A stretch of DNA of 45,611 nt from Acidobacteriota bacterium (GTDB taxonomy: Bacteria; Acidobacteriota; Vicinamibacteria; Vicinamibacterales; 2-12-FULL-66-21), in contig JACCRT010000035.1 of assembly GCA_013813355.1 (NCBI GenBank), positions 1 through 45,611 of the forward strand. The letters are read 5' to 3'. The number at the start of each line of letters is the position of its first letter. Position 1 is the first letter of the stretch. The notes beneath the pieces are model-generated. The model saw only the letters and a program-made list of their open reading frames with translations, had not been told where the DNA came from and ran no database searches. The translations under genes were made by a program, and so were the position numbers. Of this stretch, positions 31,882 to 41,958 are shown piece by piece.

Positions 31882-33567
31882 ATGACAGCCGACTTGCGCC
31901 GCAAGCTGCTGTGGCTGATTGCCGGGCGGGCCACGGTCGTCACGCTGCTGCTCGGCTCGGCGGTGCTGATCGAGGTCCGATCGCCGGGCGCGGTCTGGAT
32001 CAACCCGTTCCTGGTGCTCATCGGCATCACGTACGGCTTGACGGCCATCTACGCGGTCGCCCTGAAGTTCGCCGAGCGCCACCGGTGGCTGGTGGACGTC
32101 CAGCTTGGGTGCGACGCGGTCATCGTCTCGGCGATCGTGCTCCTCACCGGGGGAGTATCCAGCTACGCGTCGACCCTCTACACGTTCCCGATCATCGCGG
32201 CGAGCGTGATCGAATCGCGCCGCGGCGGCCTCATGGTCGGTATCCTCAGCTCGCTGCTGTATGCCGGGCTCGTGCTGATGCAGTACTCGGGGGAAGGGCT
32301 GTTGCCGTGGACGCTCGGAGATTCCCGGCTCCTCCCGCAGCGGGACGCGCTCTTCACGGTCGGCCTGAACGTTTTCGGGTTCATCGGGGTCGCCCTGCTG
32401 AGTGGCTACCTCGCCGAGGGGCTGCGACGGGCCGACGAACGGCTGGTCCAGGCCTCGCACCAGATTGCGGACCTCCAGGCGTTCAGTCAGCACGTCATCG
32501 ACAGCCTCATGAGCGGCCTGACGACGATTGACATGGATGGCACGATCCTGACGTTCAACCGGGCGGCCGAGGCCATCACCGGCACGCCCGCGGCTGATGC
32601 CGTCGGCAGGAGCGTCACCGACGTGCTGCAGTTGCAGGGCAACTTCGCGGAGTCGCTCGCGGCGCACGAGGGGAGATCCCGGCTGCCCCGCGTGGACTAC
32701 GGTTTCGTCCGCCCTGACGGGCGTCCGATCGAGGTGGGCTTGAGTACCGCGCCGCTGATCACGCCGCGAGGCGAGAGCGGGTTCCTGGTCACCTTCCAGG
32801 ACGTCACCGAGACACGCAGGCGGGACCGCGAGGCCCGCGTGCAACAGCGGCTCGCCGCGGTGGGCGAGATGGCGGCCGGGATCGCACACGAGATTCGAAA
32901 CCCGCTGGCCTCGATGTCCGGATCGATACAGATCCTGCGGCAGGAACTGCCGCTGACCCCTGACCAGTCCCAGCTCATGGACATCGTGCTGCGCGAGTCC
33001 GAACGGCTGAACGAGACGATCCGCAGCTTCCTCGCGTACGCGCGGCCGCAGCGCAGCGGAACATCACGGTTCGACGTTCGCCAGATCATCACCGATACGG
33101 CGCGGCTGCTGCAGAACAACGCGGAGCTGCACGAGAGCCAGGAGATTGTCGAAGACGTCCCCCCAGGCGAGGTGTGGTATGAGGCCGACGAGGGCCAGTT
33201 CCGGCAGATCGTCTGGAACCTTGCGACCAACGGGCTGCGCGCCATGCCGGACGGCGGCACCTTGCGCCTGTCGGTAGGTCGCCGCGAGAACGAGGGGCAA
33301 CGGGCTGAACTGGTGATTGCGGTGCAGGACGAGGGTGTCGGAATCGCGCCCGAGGAGCTCGACGGCATTTTCCAGCCCTTCCGCGGCGGGTTCTCGAAGG
33401 GCACGGGGCTCGGGCTGTCCATCGTGCACCGGATCGTCAGCGACTACGGCGGCGAGGTTCGCGTCACGTCGCAGCCGGGGCAAGGGACGACCGTGTCGGT
33501 GGTCCTGCCGTATGCCGAAGCAGACACCGCAACGCGCAGCACAGACCTCAAGGTCAACAACGCGTAG
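31882..33567 (+). CDS. pilS: Sensor histidine kinase, PilS-type
   Basis: N-terminal TM helices, PAS, GIAHEIRNPLASMSGSIQILRQEL. Confidence 0.92.
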   Translation: MTADLRRKLLWLIAGRATVVTLLLGSAVLIEVRSPGAVWINPFLVLIGITYGLTAIYAVALKFAERHRWLVDVQLGCDAVIVSAIVLLTGGVSSYASTLYTFPIIAASVIESRRGGLMVGILSSLLYAGLVLMQYSGEGLLPWTLGDSRLLPQRDALFTVGLNVFGFIGVALLSGYLAEGLRRADERLVQASHQIADLQAFSQHVIDSLMSGLTTIDMDGTILTFNRAAEAITGTPAADAVGRSVTDVLQLQGNFAESLAAHEGRSRLPRVDYGFVRPDGRPIEVGLSTAPLITPRGESGFLVTFQDVTETRRRDREARVQQRLAAVGEMAAGIAHEIRNPLASMSGSIQILRQELPLTPDQSQLMDIVLRESERLNETIRSFLAYARPQRSGTSRFDVRQIITDTARLLQNNAELHESQEIVEDVPPGEVWYEADEGQFRQIVWNLATNGLRAMPDGGTLRLSVGRRENEGQRAELVIAVQDEGVGIAPEELDGIFQPFRGGFSKGTGLGLSIVHRIVSDYGGEVRVTSQPGQGTTVSVVLPYAEADTATRSTDLKVNNA

Positions 33568-33589
33568 CCCCGACCTTCAGGTCGGGCGT
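33568..33589. repeat. Palindrome CCCCGACCTTCAGGTCGGGCGT
   Basis: Inverted repeat in the pilS-pilR gap; same family as 6796-6814 and 16054-16073. Confidence 0.55.
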
Positions 33590-33603
33590 ACAGGCACCAT
33601 CCT

Positions 33604-35024
<1,421 letters not shown>

Positions 35025-35028
<4 letters not shown>

Positions 35029-35080
35029 ACAGTAGGCAGTAGACAGTAGGCAGTAGACAGTAGGCAGTAGGCAGTAGGAT
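35025..35080. repeat. GTAGGCA/GTAGACA heptad array, 8 units spanning the pilR stop to the S23 start
   Basis: GTAGACA GTAGGCA GTAGACA GTAGGCA GTAGACA GTAGGCA GTAGGCA GTAGGAT(G). Confidence 0.9.
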
Positions 35081-35444
35081 GGCTGGCAAGAACTATCGAG
35101 ACCTGATTGCCTGGCAGCGCGCGATGGATTTTGCCGTTGCGGTTTATGAGGCGACGAAGGCGTTCCCACAGGAGGAGCGGTATGGCCTGACGTCGCAGCT
35201 TCGCCGGTGCAGCGTTTCCATTCCGTCGAATATCGCCGAGGGGCAGGGCCGCCGGAATGATGGTCACTTCAAGCACAGCCTCCAGATGGCGCACGGGTCG
35301 CTGTGCGAGGCGGAAGCCCAGGTGCTCCTGGCGCAGCGCCTGGGGTTTCTGAAGGCTGAGGCCGCCGACCGGCTGCTCGACCAGGCCGGGGAGGTCGGCC
35401 GCCTCGTCACCGGGCTGACCAAATCGCTTGAAGCCCGGAGCTGA
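35079..35444 (+). CDS. Four-helix-bundle protein (S23 / bAvd-like family)
   Basis: NYRDLIAWQRAMDFAVAVYEATKAFPQEERYGLTSQLRRCSVSIPSNIAEGQGR. Confidence 0.93.
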   Translation: MAGKNYRDLIAWQRAMDFAVAVYEATKAFPQEERYGLTSQLRRCSVSIPSNIAEGQGRRNDGHFKHSLQMAHGSLCEAEAQVLLAQRLGFLKAEAADRLLDQAGEVGRLVTGLTKSLEARS

Positions 35445-35512
35445 GCAGCCGGTCAGTCACCCGCGGTGAGCCGGGCTGATAGCCACGCTCGGATTTGGCG
35501 GATTCGCGGCCT

Positions 35513-35539
35513 ACAGCCTACTGCCTACTGCAAGGATCA
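35513..35539. repeat. Right arm: CCTACTG heptads followed by ACTGCAAGGATCA cap
   Basis: Inverted relative to 35025-35080; cap resembles GCTACAAGGATCA at 5258, 15493 and 16635. Confidence 0.78.
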
Positions 35540-35681
35540 ATTATCGGCTCCTGAGGTTGACAGAAACTGGCGGTCGGTCAAAAATTGTCAGTATCCGTCG
35601 AGTGCAGCGGCTCCGCGCCATCCGCACTTAACCCAACCTTCCGCAATGGGTTAGCGTCAGAACGCGCATACGGCTCTGCCG

Positions 35682-35697
35682 TGGCACCCCTGTTGCT
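35682..35697 (+). promoter_or_regulatory. Sigma-54 (-24/-12) promoter of pilA
   Basis: TGGCAC-CCCTG-TTGCT, exact consensus spacing. Confidence 0.85.
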
Positions 35698-35792
35698 AGG
35701 TGCCATGTGTCGGCCGCTGGGCTGCAACCGTGGGCCGACCGACCAAGACAGTCCAAATTCAAGCGGCCATTCGATTCGAGGGAGAGACAGAC

Positions 35793-36314
35793 ATGAAAGT
35801 TCGTAACCAGAAGGGTTTCACGCTCATCGAGCTGCTGATCGTCGTGGCGATCATCGGCATCATCGCGGCCATTGCCGTTCCCGGCCTGCTCCGCGCGCGG
35901 ATGTCGGGTAACGAGTCCTCGGCCATCGGCTCGCTCCGCGCCGTCAACTCGGCGCAGTCCACCTATTCCTCGAGCTGCGCTAGCGGCAACTACGCCACCG
36001 GCCTGGCGGACCTCCTGACGGCGCCCGGCACCAGCACGAGCGGCTTTATCAGCCCCGACCTGCCGACCAACGGCGTGCTGAAGAGCGGGTACATCGTCAA
36101 TGTGGGCGCCGGGCCAGTGGCGACGCCGACGGTCGCTGCGTGCAATGGCACGACCGCCGTACCGTCGTACTTCGCGGAGGCGCATCCGGCGCAGGTCGGG
36201 TCGTCAGGCCAGCGTTCGTTCGGCACCGATCAGCGCAGCACGCTCTTCCAGGACAACACTGGCGCGACGTTCACGGCAGCGACGATCGCAGCCGCCACGA
36301 CCACCGTACAGTAA
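35793..36314 (+). CDS. pilA: Type IV pilin PilA
   Basis: MKVRNQKGFTLIELLIVVAIIGIIAAIAVPGLLRARMSGNE. Confidence 0.93.
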   Translation: MKVRNQKGFTLIELLIVVAIIGIIAAIAVPGLLRARMSGNESSAIGSLRAVNSAQSTYSSSCASGNYATGLADLLTAPGTSTSGFISPDLPTNGVLKSGYIVNVGAGPVATPTVAACNGTTAVPSYFAEAHPAQVGSSGQRSFGTDQRSTLFQDNTGATFTAATIAAATTTVQ

Positions 36315-36334
36315 GCACGCGCTCGAGATAATGT

Positions 36335-36367
36335 GGGGTGACGGCCGCCTGGGCGTCACCCCTTTCT
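36335..36367 (+). terminator. Hairpin between the tandem pilins
   Basis: GGGGTGACG / CGTCACCCC 9-bp perfect stem followed by TTTCT. Confidence 0.75.
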
Positions 36368-36373
36368 GCATTT

Positions 36374-36907
36374 ATGACGACGCGCCACTGCGGCACCCGC
36401 GGGTTCACGCTCATCGAGCTGTTGATCGTCGTCGCGATTGTCGGCATCCTGGCGTCGCTCGCAATGGCCGGTTACCGTCATGCCCGTCTGAGCGGAAACG
36501 AGGCGGCGGCAATCGGCGCCCTTCAGGCCATCAACCAGGCCCAGGCGGCCTTCGCCCTGACCTGCGGCAACCAGCGGTATGCGCCGACGCTCTCGAGCCT
36601 GGGCGTGCCCGCCACGCAGACCGGCGAGGCGTTCCTCAGCCCCGACCTGACGTCCGGCGACGAGGTCGTCAAGAGCGGCTACTACTTCGCGATGGCCGGC
36701 ACACCCCTGACCGAGCAGGTCCAGGCCTGCAATGGGGCCACGCCGGTGGAAGGCTACCAGGTGACGGCCGACCCGGTGCAGCCTGGTGTGAGCGGTGATC
36801 GCTATTTCGGGACCAACGCGGGCCGCGCGATTTTCGCGGCTGACAGGACGCTCTTCGAACACATGCCGGAAACCGGGGATCCGCCCTTCGGGGCGGAGAT
36901 TCGGTAG
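36374..36907 (+). CDS. Second type IV pilin-like protein
   Basis: RGFTLIELLIVVAIVGILASLAMAGYRHARLSGNEAAAIGALQAINQAQ. Confidence 0.9.
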   Translation: MTTRHCGTRGFTLIELLIVVAIVGILASLAMAGYRHARLSGNEAAAIGALQAINQAQAAFALTCGNQRYAPTLSSLGVPATQTGEAFLSPDLTSGDEVVKSGYYFAMAGTPLTEQVQACNGATPVEGYQVTADPVQPGVSGDRYFGTNAGRAIFAADRTLFEHMPETGDPPFGAEIR

Positions 36908-37016
36908 GGGCCGCGGCAATCGCGACGGACGTTGTCGCGGGCGTTCACGCCCGACCCGAAGGCCGTGCCGACGCTTGACGGTGAGGGGGCACAAGGGTAC
37001 AAATGGATAGCCATCC

Positions 37017-38210
37017 ATGACTACACGGCAACGGTCCCTGCTGCTGGCCGCAGGCGCGCTTGGGCTTGGTGCGTCCGGCGCCTCGAGCTACGTCCACTAC
37101 CAGCTCGTGTCGAACCCATCGTACGCGAGCTTCTGCGACGTCAACGCGACGGTCAGCTGTACAGAAACCTACTTGAGCCAGTACGGCAGCTTCCTCGGCA
37201 TGCCGGTGGCGCTGCTCGGGGTGTTGTTCTTCGCCGCGATCCTGGCGCTGGTCGGCGTCGGCGGGCAGGTCGGGTCCCCCGCACGCGAGTCGGTGCCCGG
37301 CTACGTGTTCGCTGCCTCGACCATCGGCCTCGCCTTCGTCCTCTACCTCGCCTGGGCGTCGTTCTTCGTCCTCGGCGCGTTCTGCATCCTGTGCGTCATC
37401 AGCTACGCGGCGGTGATTGCGCTCTTCATCATCTCGGGCGGAGCCACCCCATTCCCGATGACGACACTGCCCGGTCGAGCCGCGCGTGATTCGCGCGCGC
37501 TGTTCTCCAGCCCCACGGGGTTGATCGTGGTCCTGCTGCTCCTTGGCGGCGTGGGCTCGATGATCGGCCTGTTCCCTCGCGAGGAGGCCGTCGCGCAGGC
37601 AGTCGCCGTCCAGGATCTGCCGCCGCTCAGCGAACAGGACCGCACGCAGCTGGCCGCCTGGTGGGACGTGCAGCCGCGCCTCGACATCCCCGTCGACGCC
37701 GAGGGCGCCCCCGTCCTGATCGTCAAGTTCAGCGACTATATGTGCCCGGGGTGCCGCATCGCCCATCAGAGTTACAAGGGTGTGGTGGACAAGTACACCG
37801 CCAGCGGCGACGTGACGCACGTGCTGAAGCACTACCCGCTCGAGCCGGAGTGCAACGCGCACGTGCCCGGCGGCAATCACTTCGCCTCCTGCGAGGGGGC
37901 GGCGGCCGAGGTCATGGCCCGCGAGAAGGGCACGGCCGACGCGGTCAATGAGTGGCTCTTCGCCAACCAGTCGGCGCTGTCGCCGGCGACGGTGAAGCAG
38001 GCGGCGCGTGAGGTAGGACGGATCGAGGACTTCGACGGCAAGTACGCCGAGGCCCTCAAGACCGTGCGTGCGGACACGGAACTCGGCGCGAAGCTGGAAG
38101 TACGTTCGACACCGACGTTGTTCATCAACGGCCGCCGGGTCGGTGGCGGCGTGCCCCCCGCGAACGTGCTCGATTACCTGATACAACTGGAGTTGCAGCG
38201 CGCGAAGTAG
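37017..38210 (+). CDS. VKOR-DsbA fusion (disulfide-forming enzyme)
   Basis: N-terminal TM domain with CDVNATVSC and CILC; C-terminal thioredoxin-like domain with CPGC. Confidence 0.9.
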   Translation: MTTRQRSLLLAAGALGLGASGASSYVHYQLVSNPSYASFCDVNATVSCTETYLSQYGSFLGMPVALLGVLFFAAILALVGVGGQVGSPARESVPGYVFAASTIGLAFVLYLAWASFFVLGAFCILCVISYAAVIALFIISGGATPFPMTTLPGRAARDSRALFSSPTGLIVVLLLLGGVGSMIGLFPREEAVAQAVAVQDLPPLSEQDRTQLAAWWDVQPRLDIPVDAEGAPVLIVKFSDYMCPGCRIAHQSYKGVVDKYTASGDVTHVLKHYPLEPECNAHVPGGNHFASCEGAAAEVMAREKGTADAVNEWLFANQSALSPATVKQAAREVGRIEDFDGKYAEALKTVRADTELGAKLEVRSTPTLFINGRRVGGGVPPANVLDYLIQLELQRAK

Positions 38211-38225
38211 TCTTCGCGCCCCGCC

Positions 38226-39206
38226 ATGGCTCCAGCCATCCGCATCGACGCCCTCACGAAGGACTACGCGGTCGGCTTCTGGCGCAAGCGACCCTACCGC
38301 GCCCTGGATCGGCTCTCCCTCGAGGTCGCTCCCGGGGAGGTCTTCGGTTTCCTCGGGCCCAACGGCGCCGGTAAGACCACCACGCTGAAGCTGCTCATGC
38401 AGCTCATCTTCCCGACGACTGGCCGCGCCGAGATCCTGGGCCGTCCGGTCGGGGACGTAGCCGTCCGCCGGCGCATCGGTTTCCTGCCCGAGAATCCCTA
38501 CTTCTACGACAACCTCACCGCCGAGGAGCTCCTGCATTACTTCGGCGAGCTGTTCGGCCAGTCCGCCGCCGATCGCCGCGCGCGCATTCCGGCACTGCTC
38601 GACCGCGTCGGCGTCGGCGCCGAGCGTCGCCTTCAGCTCAGGAAGTTTTCCAAGGGCATGATCCAGCGGGTCGGCATCGCGCAGGCCCTGCTCAACGATC
38701 CCGACGTCGTCTTTCTCGACGAGCCGATGTCGGGGCTCGACCCGCTGGGCCGCCGCGACGTCCGCTCGCTGATCCTGTCGCTGCGCGACCAGGGCCGGAC
38801 GGTTTTCTTCAGCTCGCACATCCTGTCGGACGCCGAGGCGCTCTGCAGCCGCGTCGGCATCGTCGCCGGCGGCCGCCTGGTCGCCAGCGGACGGCTCTCG
38901 GAGCTGCTCGCGTTCGAGACGCGCGGCTGGGAACTGGTGATCTCGGACGCGCGGCCGGAGCTGATTGAGCGCCTCGGCGCCCGCGTAAGCCGGACCATCG
39001 AGATCGCGCCCGGGCGCTACACCCTCGAACTGCCCGGTGACGCCGCACCCGAGCAGCTGGTCGCCGAGCTGACGACGGCCGGGGCGCGGCTGGTGTCGGT
39101 GAACCCGCTGCGCGCGACGCTGGAGGATTTCTTCGTGAGGCATGTGACGGAGACCGGTGCGGGCGCACGAGCCGCCTTTGCTGATGAGAGCCATGCGCGC
39201 CCCTAG
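38226..39206 (+). CDS. ABC transporter ATP-binding protein, PilH-like by position
   Basis: [16 protein letters not shown]; signature and Walker B. Confidence 0.9.
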   Translation: MAPAIRIDALTKDYAVGFWRKRPYRALDRLSLEVAPGEVFGFLGPNGAGKTTTLKLLMQLIFPTTGRAEILGRPVGDVAVRRRIGFLPENPYFYDNLTAEELLHYFGELFGQSAADRRARIPALLDRVGVGAERRLQLRKFSKGMIQRVGIAQALLNDPDVVFLDEPMSGLDPLGRRDVRSLILSLRDQGRTVFFSSHILSDAEALCSRVGIVAGGRLVASGRLSELLAFETRGWELVISDARPELIERLGARVSRTIEIAPGRYTLELPGDAAPEQLVAELTTAGARLVSVNPLRATLEDFFVRHVTETGAGARAAFADESHARP

Positions 39207-39210
39207 AGGT

Positions 39211-39384
39211 GGTTTCAAGACCTCGCGCGGGTGGCCGCCCGCCTTCGCCCAAGGGCTTCGGCGCGCTAGGCGGACGGGGCCGCCCCGCCCGCCGCGCAGG
39301 CGCCTCGCTCGTGACACGTGCTTTTGGCGCCGAGGACGGGTGGGGCTGTCCGCGGACAGGACCCGCTCCTCAGGTTTTGAAACC
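39211..39384. mobile_element. Candidate MITE-like element with 13-bp imperfect terminal inverted repeats
   Basis: GGTTTCAAGACCT 39211-39223 vs AGGTTTTGAAACC 39372-39384 (12/13 complementary). Confidence 0.45.
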
Positions 39385-39482
39385 GCTTCTCGCCTCGGAT
39401 TCACACGGATGGACACGCACGCACGCTGTGGCAGCGTCGTCTTTCCGGTTCAGATCGCTGCGCGCGCAGGCCGCCACTTCAC

Positions 39483-40292
39483 GTGAGCGTCAACATCAAG
39501 CCCATCGCCGTGCACGTGTTCCGCGAGTCGGTCCGCGACCGCGTGCCCTACACGCTCGTCCTGTTCGCGGTGCTGCTCATTGCGGCCTCGTTCCTGCTGG
39601 GGCAGCTCACGGCCGGGCAGGACATCAAGATCATCAAGGACCTCGGCCTGGCGGCGACGTCCCTGTTCGGGCTGTTTATTGCCGTCTTCATCGGGATTGC
39701 CCTGGTGTCGAAGGAGGTCGAGCGGCGAAGCATCTATGGCCTGCTGACCAAGCCGGTGAGCCGCGCGCAGTTCATCGCGGGCAAATATGCCGGGTTGCTG
39801 GTGACGCTGGCCGTAAACGTGGCGATCATGACCGCGGCGCTGTACCTCGTACTGGCGTACATGACCTGGCAGGAGCCGGCGAACGTCCGCGCGGCCTGGG
39901 ACGCGCCTGGTGTGGATCCCGCGCTGCTCGGGGCGGTACTTCTGATCTTCGTGGAGCTGGCGCTCGTCACGGCCATCGCGCTCTTCTTCTCGACGTTCTC
40001 CACGCCGATGCTGTCGGCCGCGCTGACGCTCGGGCTGTGGATCGCGGGGCGCTTCAACGCCGACCTGCGCAACTTCGACGCGGTGGTCGAGTCTGCCCCC
40101 GCAGCATGGCTGGCCCGCGTCCTCTACCATGTGCTGCCGGATTTCTCGGCCTTCGACGTCAAGCTGCAGGTCGTGCACGGCCTTCCGATCAGTGCCGGGT
40201 ACCTCGCCGCCACGGTCGCATACGGAGGCGCCTACATCCTCGCCCTGCTGCTGGCGGCGACGGTCATCTTCGCGCGGAGGGACTTCAAATGA
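39483..40292 (+). CDS. ABC-2 type permease, PilI-like by position (GTG start)
   Basis: Multi-TM protein adjacent to the ATPase; VFRESVRDRVPYTLVLFAVLLIAASFLLG. Confidence 0.85.
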   Translation: MSVNIKPIAVHVFRESVRDRVPYTLVLFAVLLIAASFLLGQLTAGQDIKIIKDLGLAATSLFGLFIAVFIGIALVSKEVERRSIYGLLTKPVSRAQFIAGKYAGLLVTLAVNVAIMTAALYLVLAYMTWQEPANVRAAWDAPGVDPALLGAVLLIFVELALVTAIALFFSTFSTPMLSAALTLGLWIAGRFNADLRNFDAVVESAPAAWLARVLYHVLPDFSAFDVKLQVVHGLPISAGYLAATVAYGGAYILALLLAATVIFARRDFK

Positions 40293-41188
40293 GTGGCCGT
40301 GGCAGCCCCTTGCTGGCGGTGGCTGCCGTGGCCGCGCTTGGCGGGGCGGTGGCGCTCCAGGCCGCGCGCGACGCCGCCTACCCGCGCGACGAGGCCGCGC
40401 AGGTCCGGACCGAGCAGCTCTACGTGCGATCACCCGAAGCGATCAAGCGACTCGCGCCAGGGTTCAACGCCCTGGCGGCGGACGTGTACTGGATCCGGGC
40501 CATTCAGCACTTCGGCGGCGCGCGCCTGGCCGAACCTGGAGCGCAGGACTATTCGCTGCTGTTCCCCCTGCTCGATATCGCGACGACGCTCGACCCCTAC
40601 TTCAACATCGCGTACCGGTTTGGCGCCATCTTTCTGAGCGAGCCCCACCCGGGCGGGCCCGGGCGGCCCGACCTCGCGGTGCGGCTGCTGCAAAAGGGCA
40701 TCGCCGCCCAACCCACGCGGTGGCAGTATTATCACGACCTGGCGTTCGTCCACTACTGGCACACGCGCGACTACGAGGCGGCGGCCGAGTGGTTCCGCCG
40801 GGCCTCCGAGCAGCCGGACGCGCCAGCCTGGCTGGCGCCGATGGTGCCCGTGATGCTGACGAGAGCCGAAGATCGCACCTCGGCGCGCACGCTGTGGCAC
40901 CAGATCATGCAGTCGGACCAGCAGTGGCTCCAGCGCACCGCCGAGCGCAGCCTCATGCAGCTCGACGCGCTCGACGCCATCGACGTGCTGCAGCCGATCG
41001 TGGACCGCGTGGCGCTGTCTGCCGGCGAACAGTACTCGTGGGGGCTGCTCGCCAGGCGCGGCGCGGTGCGCGGCACGCCGCTGGATCCCGCCGGGGTTCC
41101 CTTCGAGCTCTACCCCGAGAGCGGAATCGTCAGCGTGTCCCGGTCCTCACCGCTGTTTCCGCTGCCGGTGGAGACACCCGCGCGGTGA
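40289..41188 (+). CDS. TPR-like membrane-anchored protein in pil cluster
   Basis: N-terminal hydrophobic segment; FNALAADVYWIRAIQHFGG; start overlaps permease stop. Confidence 0.7.
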   Translation: MSGRGSPLLAVAAVAALGGAVALQAARDAAYPRDEAAQVRTEQLYVRSPEAIKRLAPGFNALAADVYWIRAIQHFGGARLAEPGAQDYSLLFPLLDIATTLDPYFNIAYRFGAIFLSEPHPGGPGRPDLAVRLLQKGIAAQPTRWQYYHDLAFVHYWHTRDYEAAAEWFRRASEQPDAPAWLAPMVPVMLTRAEDRTSARTLWHQIMQSDQQWLQRTAERSLMQLDALDAIDVLQPIVDRVALSAGEQYSWGLLARRGAVRGTPLDPAGVPFELYPESGIVSVSRSSPLFPLPVETPAR

Positions 41189-41958
41189 GTATTGCCACAC
41201 TGCACATGCTGGTGCTGGCGGCGCTCGGTCTTGCCGTCGGCAGCTTCTTGAACGTCTGCATCTACCGGATCCCGCGGCGCGAGTCGCTCCTGCATCCGCC
41301 GTCCCGTTGCCCGGCCTGCGGACAGGGGCTCCGGTGGTTCGACAACGTGCCCGTGCTCGGCTACGTCCTGCTGGGCGGCCGCTGCCGCGCGTGCCGCGCC
41401 CCGATTTCGATCCGCTATCCGATCGTCGAGCTCGTAACGATGGGCGTGTTCCTGCTGCACTACGCGGTGTTCGGGTGGGACGCGCTGCTCGCCGTGCGGA
41501 TCCTGTTCGCGTGCGCGATGATCGTGCTCTTCGCCATCGACCTCGAGCATCATCTGCTGCCGAACGTCATCACGCTGCCGGGGATCGTGGTCGGGCTGAT
41601 CTGCAGCCTGTTCGTCCCGCCGGGCCTGCTCGATGCGTTCATCGGCGCCCTGGTGGGCGGCGCCGTGCTGTGGCTGATCGGCGAGGCGTATTACCGCTAT
41701 TCCGGCCAGGAGGGGATGGGCGGCGGCGACGTCAAGATGCTGGCGATGATCGGGGCCTTCCTGGGCTGGCAGCAGGTCGCCCTGACGCTGGTGCTGTCGT
41801 CGGTCGCCGGATCGGTCATCGGCGTGCTGCTCATCGCCACGCGTCGCGGCGGGCTGAAGAACGAGCTGCCCTACGGCACCTTCCTGGCGCTCGCCGCACT
41901 CATCGCGTCGCTCGTCGGCGAGCGAATCATCGCCTGGTACACGGGGTTATACGCATGA
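41185..41958 (+). CDS. pilD: Prepilin peptidase (GTG start)
   Basis: GSFLNVCIYRIPRRESLLHPPSRCPACGQGLRWFDNVPVLGYVLLGGRCRAC; GGGDVKMLAM. Confidence 0.95.
   Translation: MSIATLHMLVLAALGLAVGSFLNVCIYRIPRRESLLHPPSRCPACGQGLRWFDNVPVLGYVLLGGRCRACRAPISIRYPIVELVTMGVFLLHYAVFGWDALLAVRILFACAMIVLFAIDLEHHLLPNVITLPGIVVGLICSLFVPPGLLDAFIGALVGGAVLWLIGEAYYRYSGQEGMGGGDVKMLAMIGAFLGWQQVALTLVLSSVAGSVIGVLLIATRRGGLKNELPYGTFLALAALIASLVGERIIAWYTGLYA

Noticed and set aside
35079-35444. Diversity-generating retroelement based on the bAvd-like gene
   Set aside because: No reverse transcriptase or template/variable repeat pair found in the window
36945-39416. 823-aa minus-strand ORF across VKOR-DsbA and the ABC ATPase
   Set aside because: Opposite two well-supported genes and of typical shadow composition
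39209-40288. N-terminal extension of the 659-aa ORF (39209-41188)
   Set aside because: Overlaps the permease in another frame; true start likely ATG 40289 coupled to the permease stop
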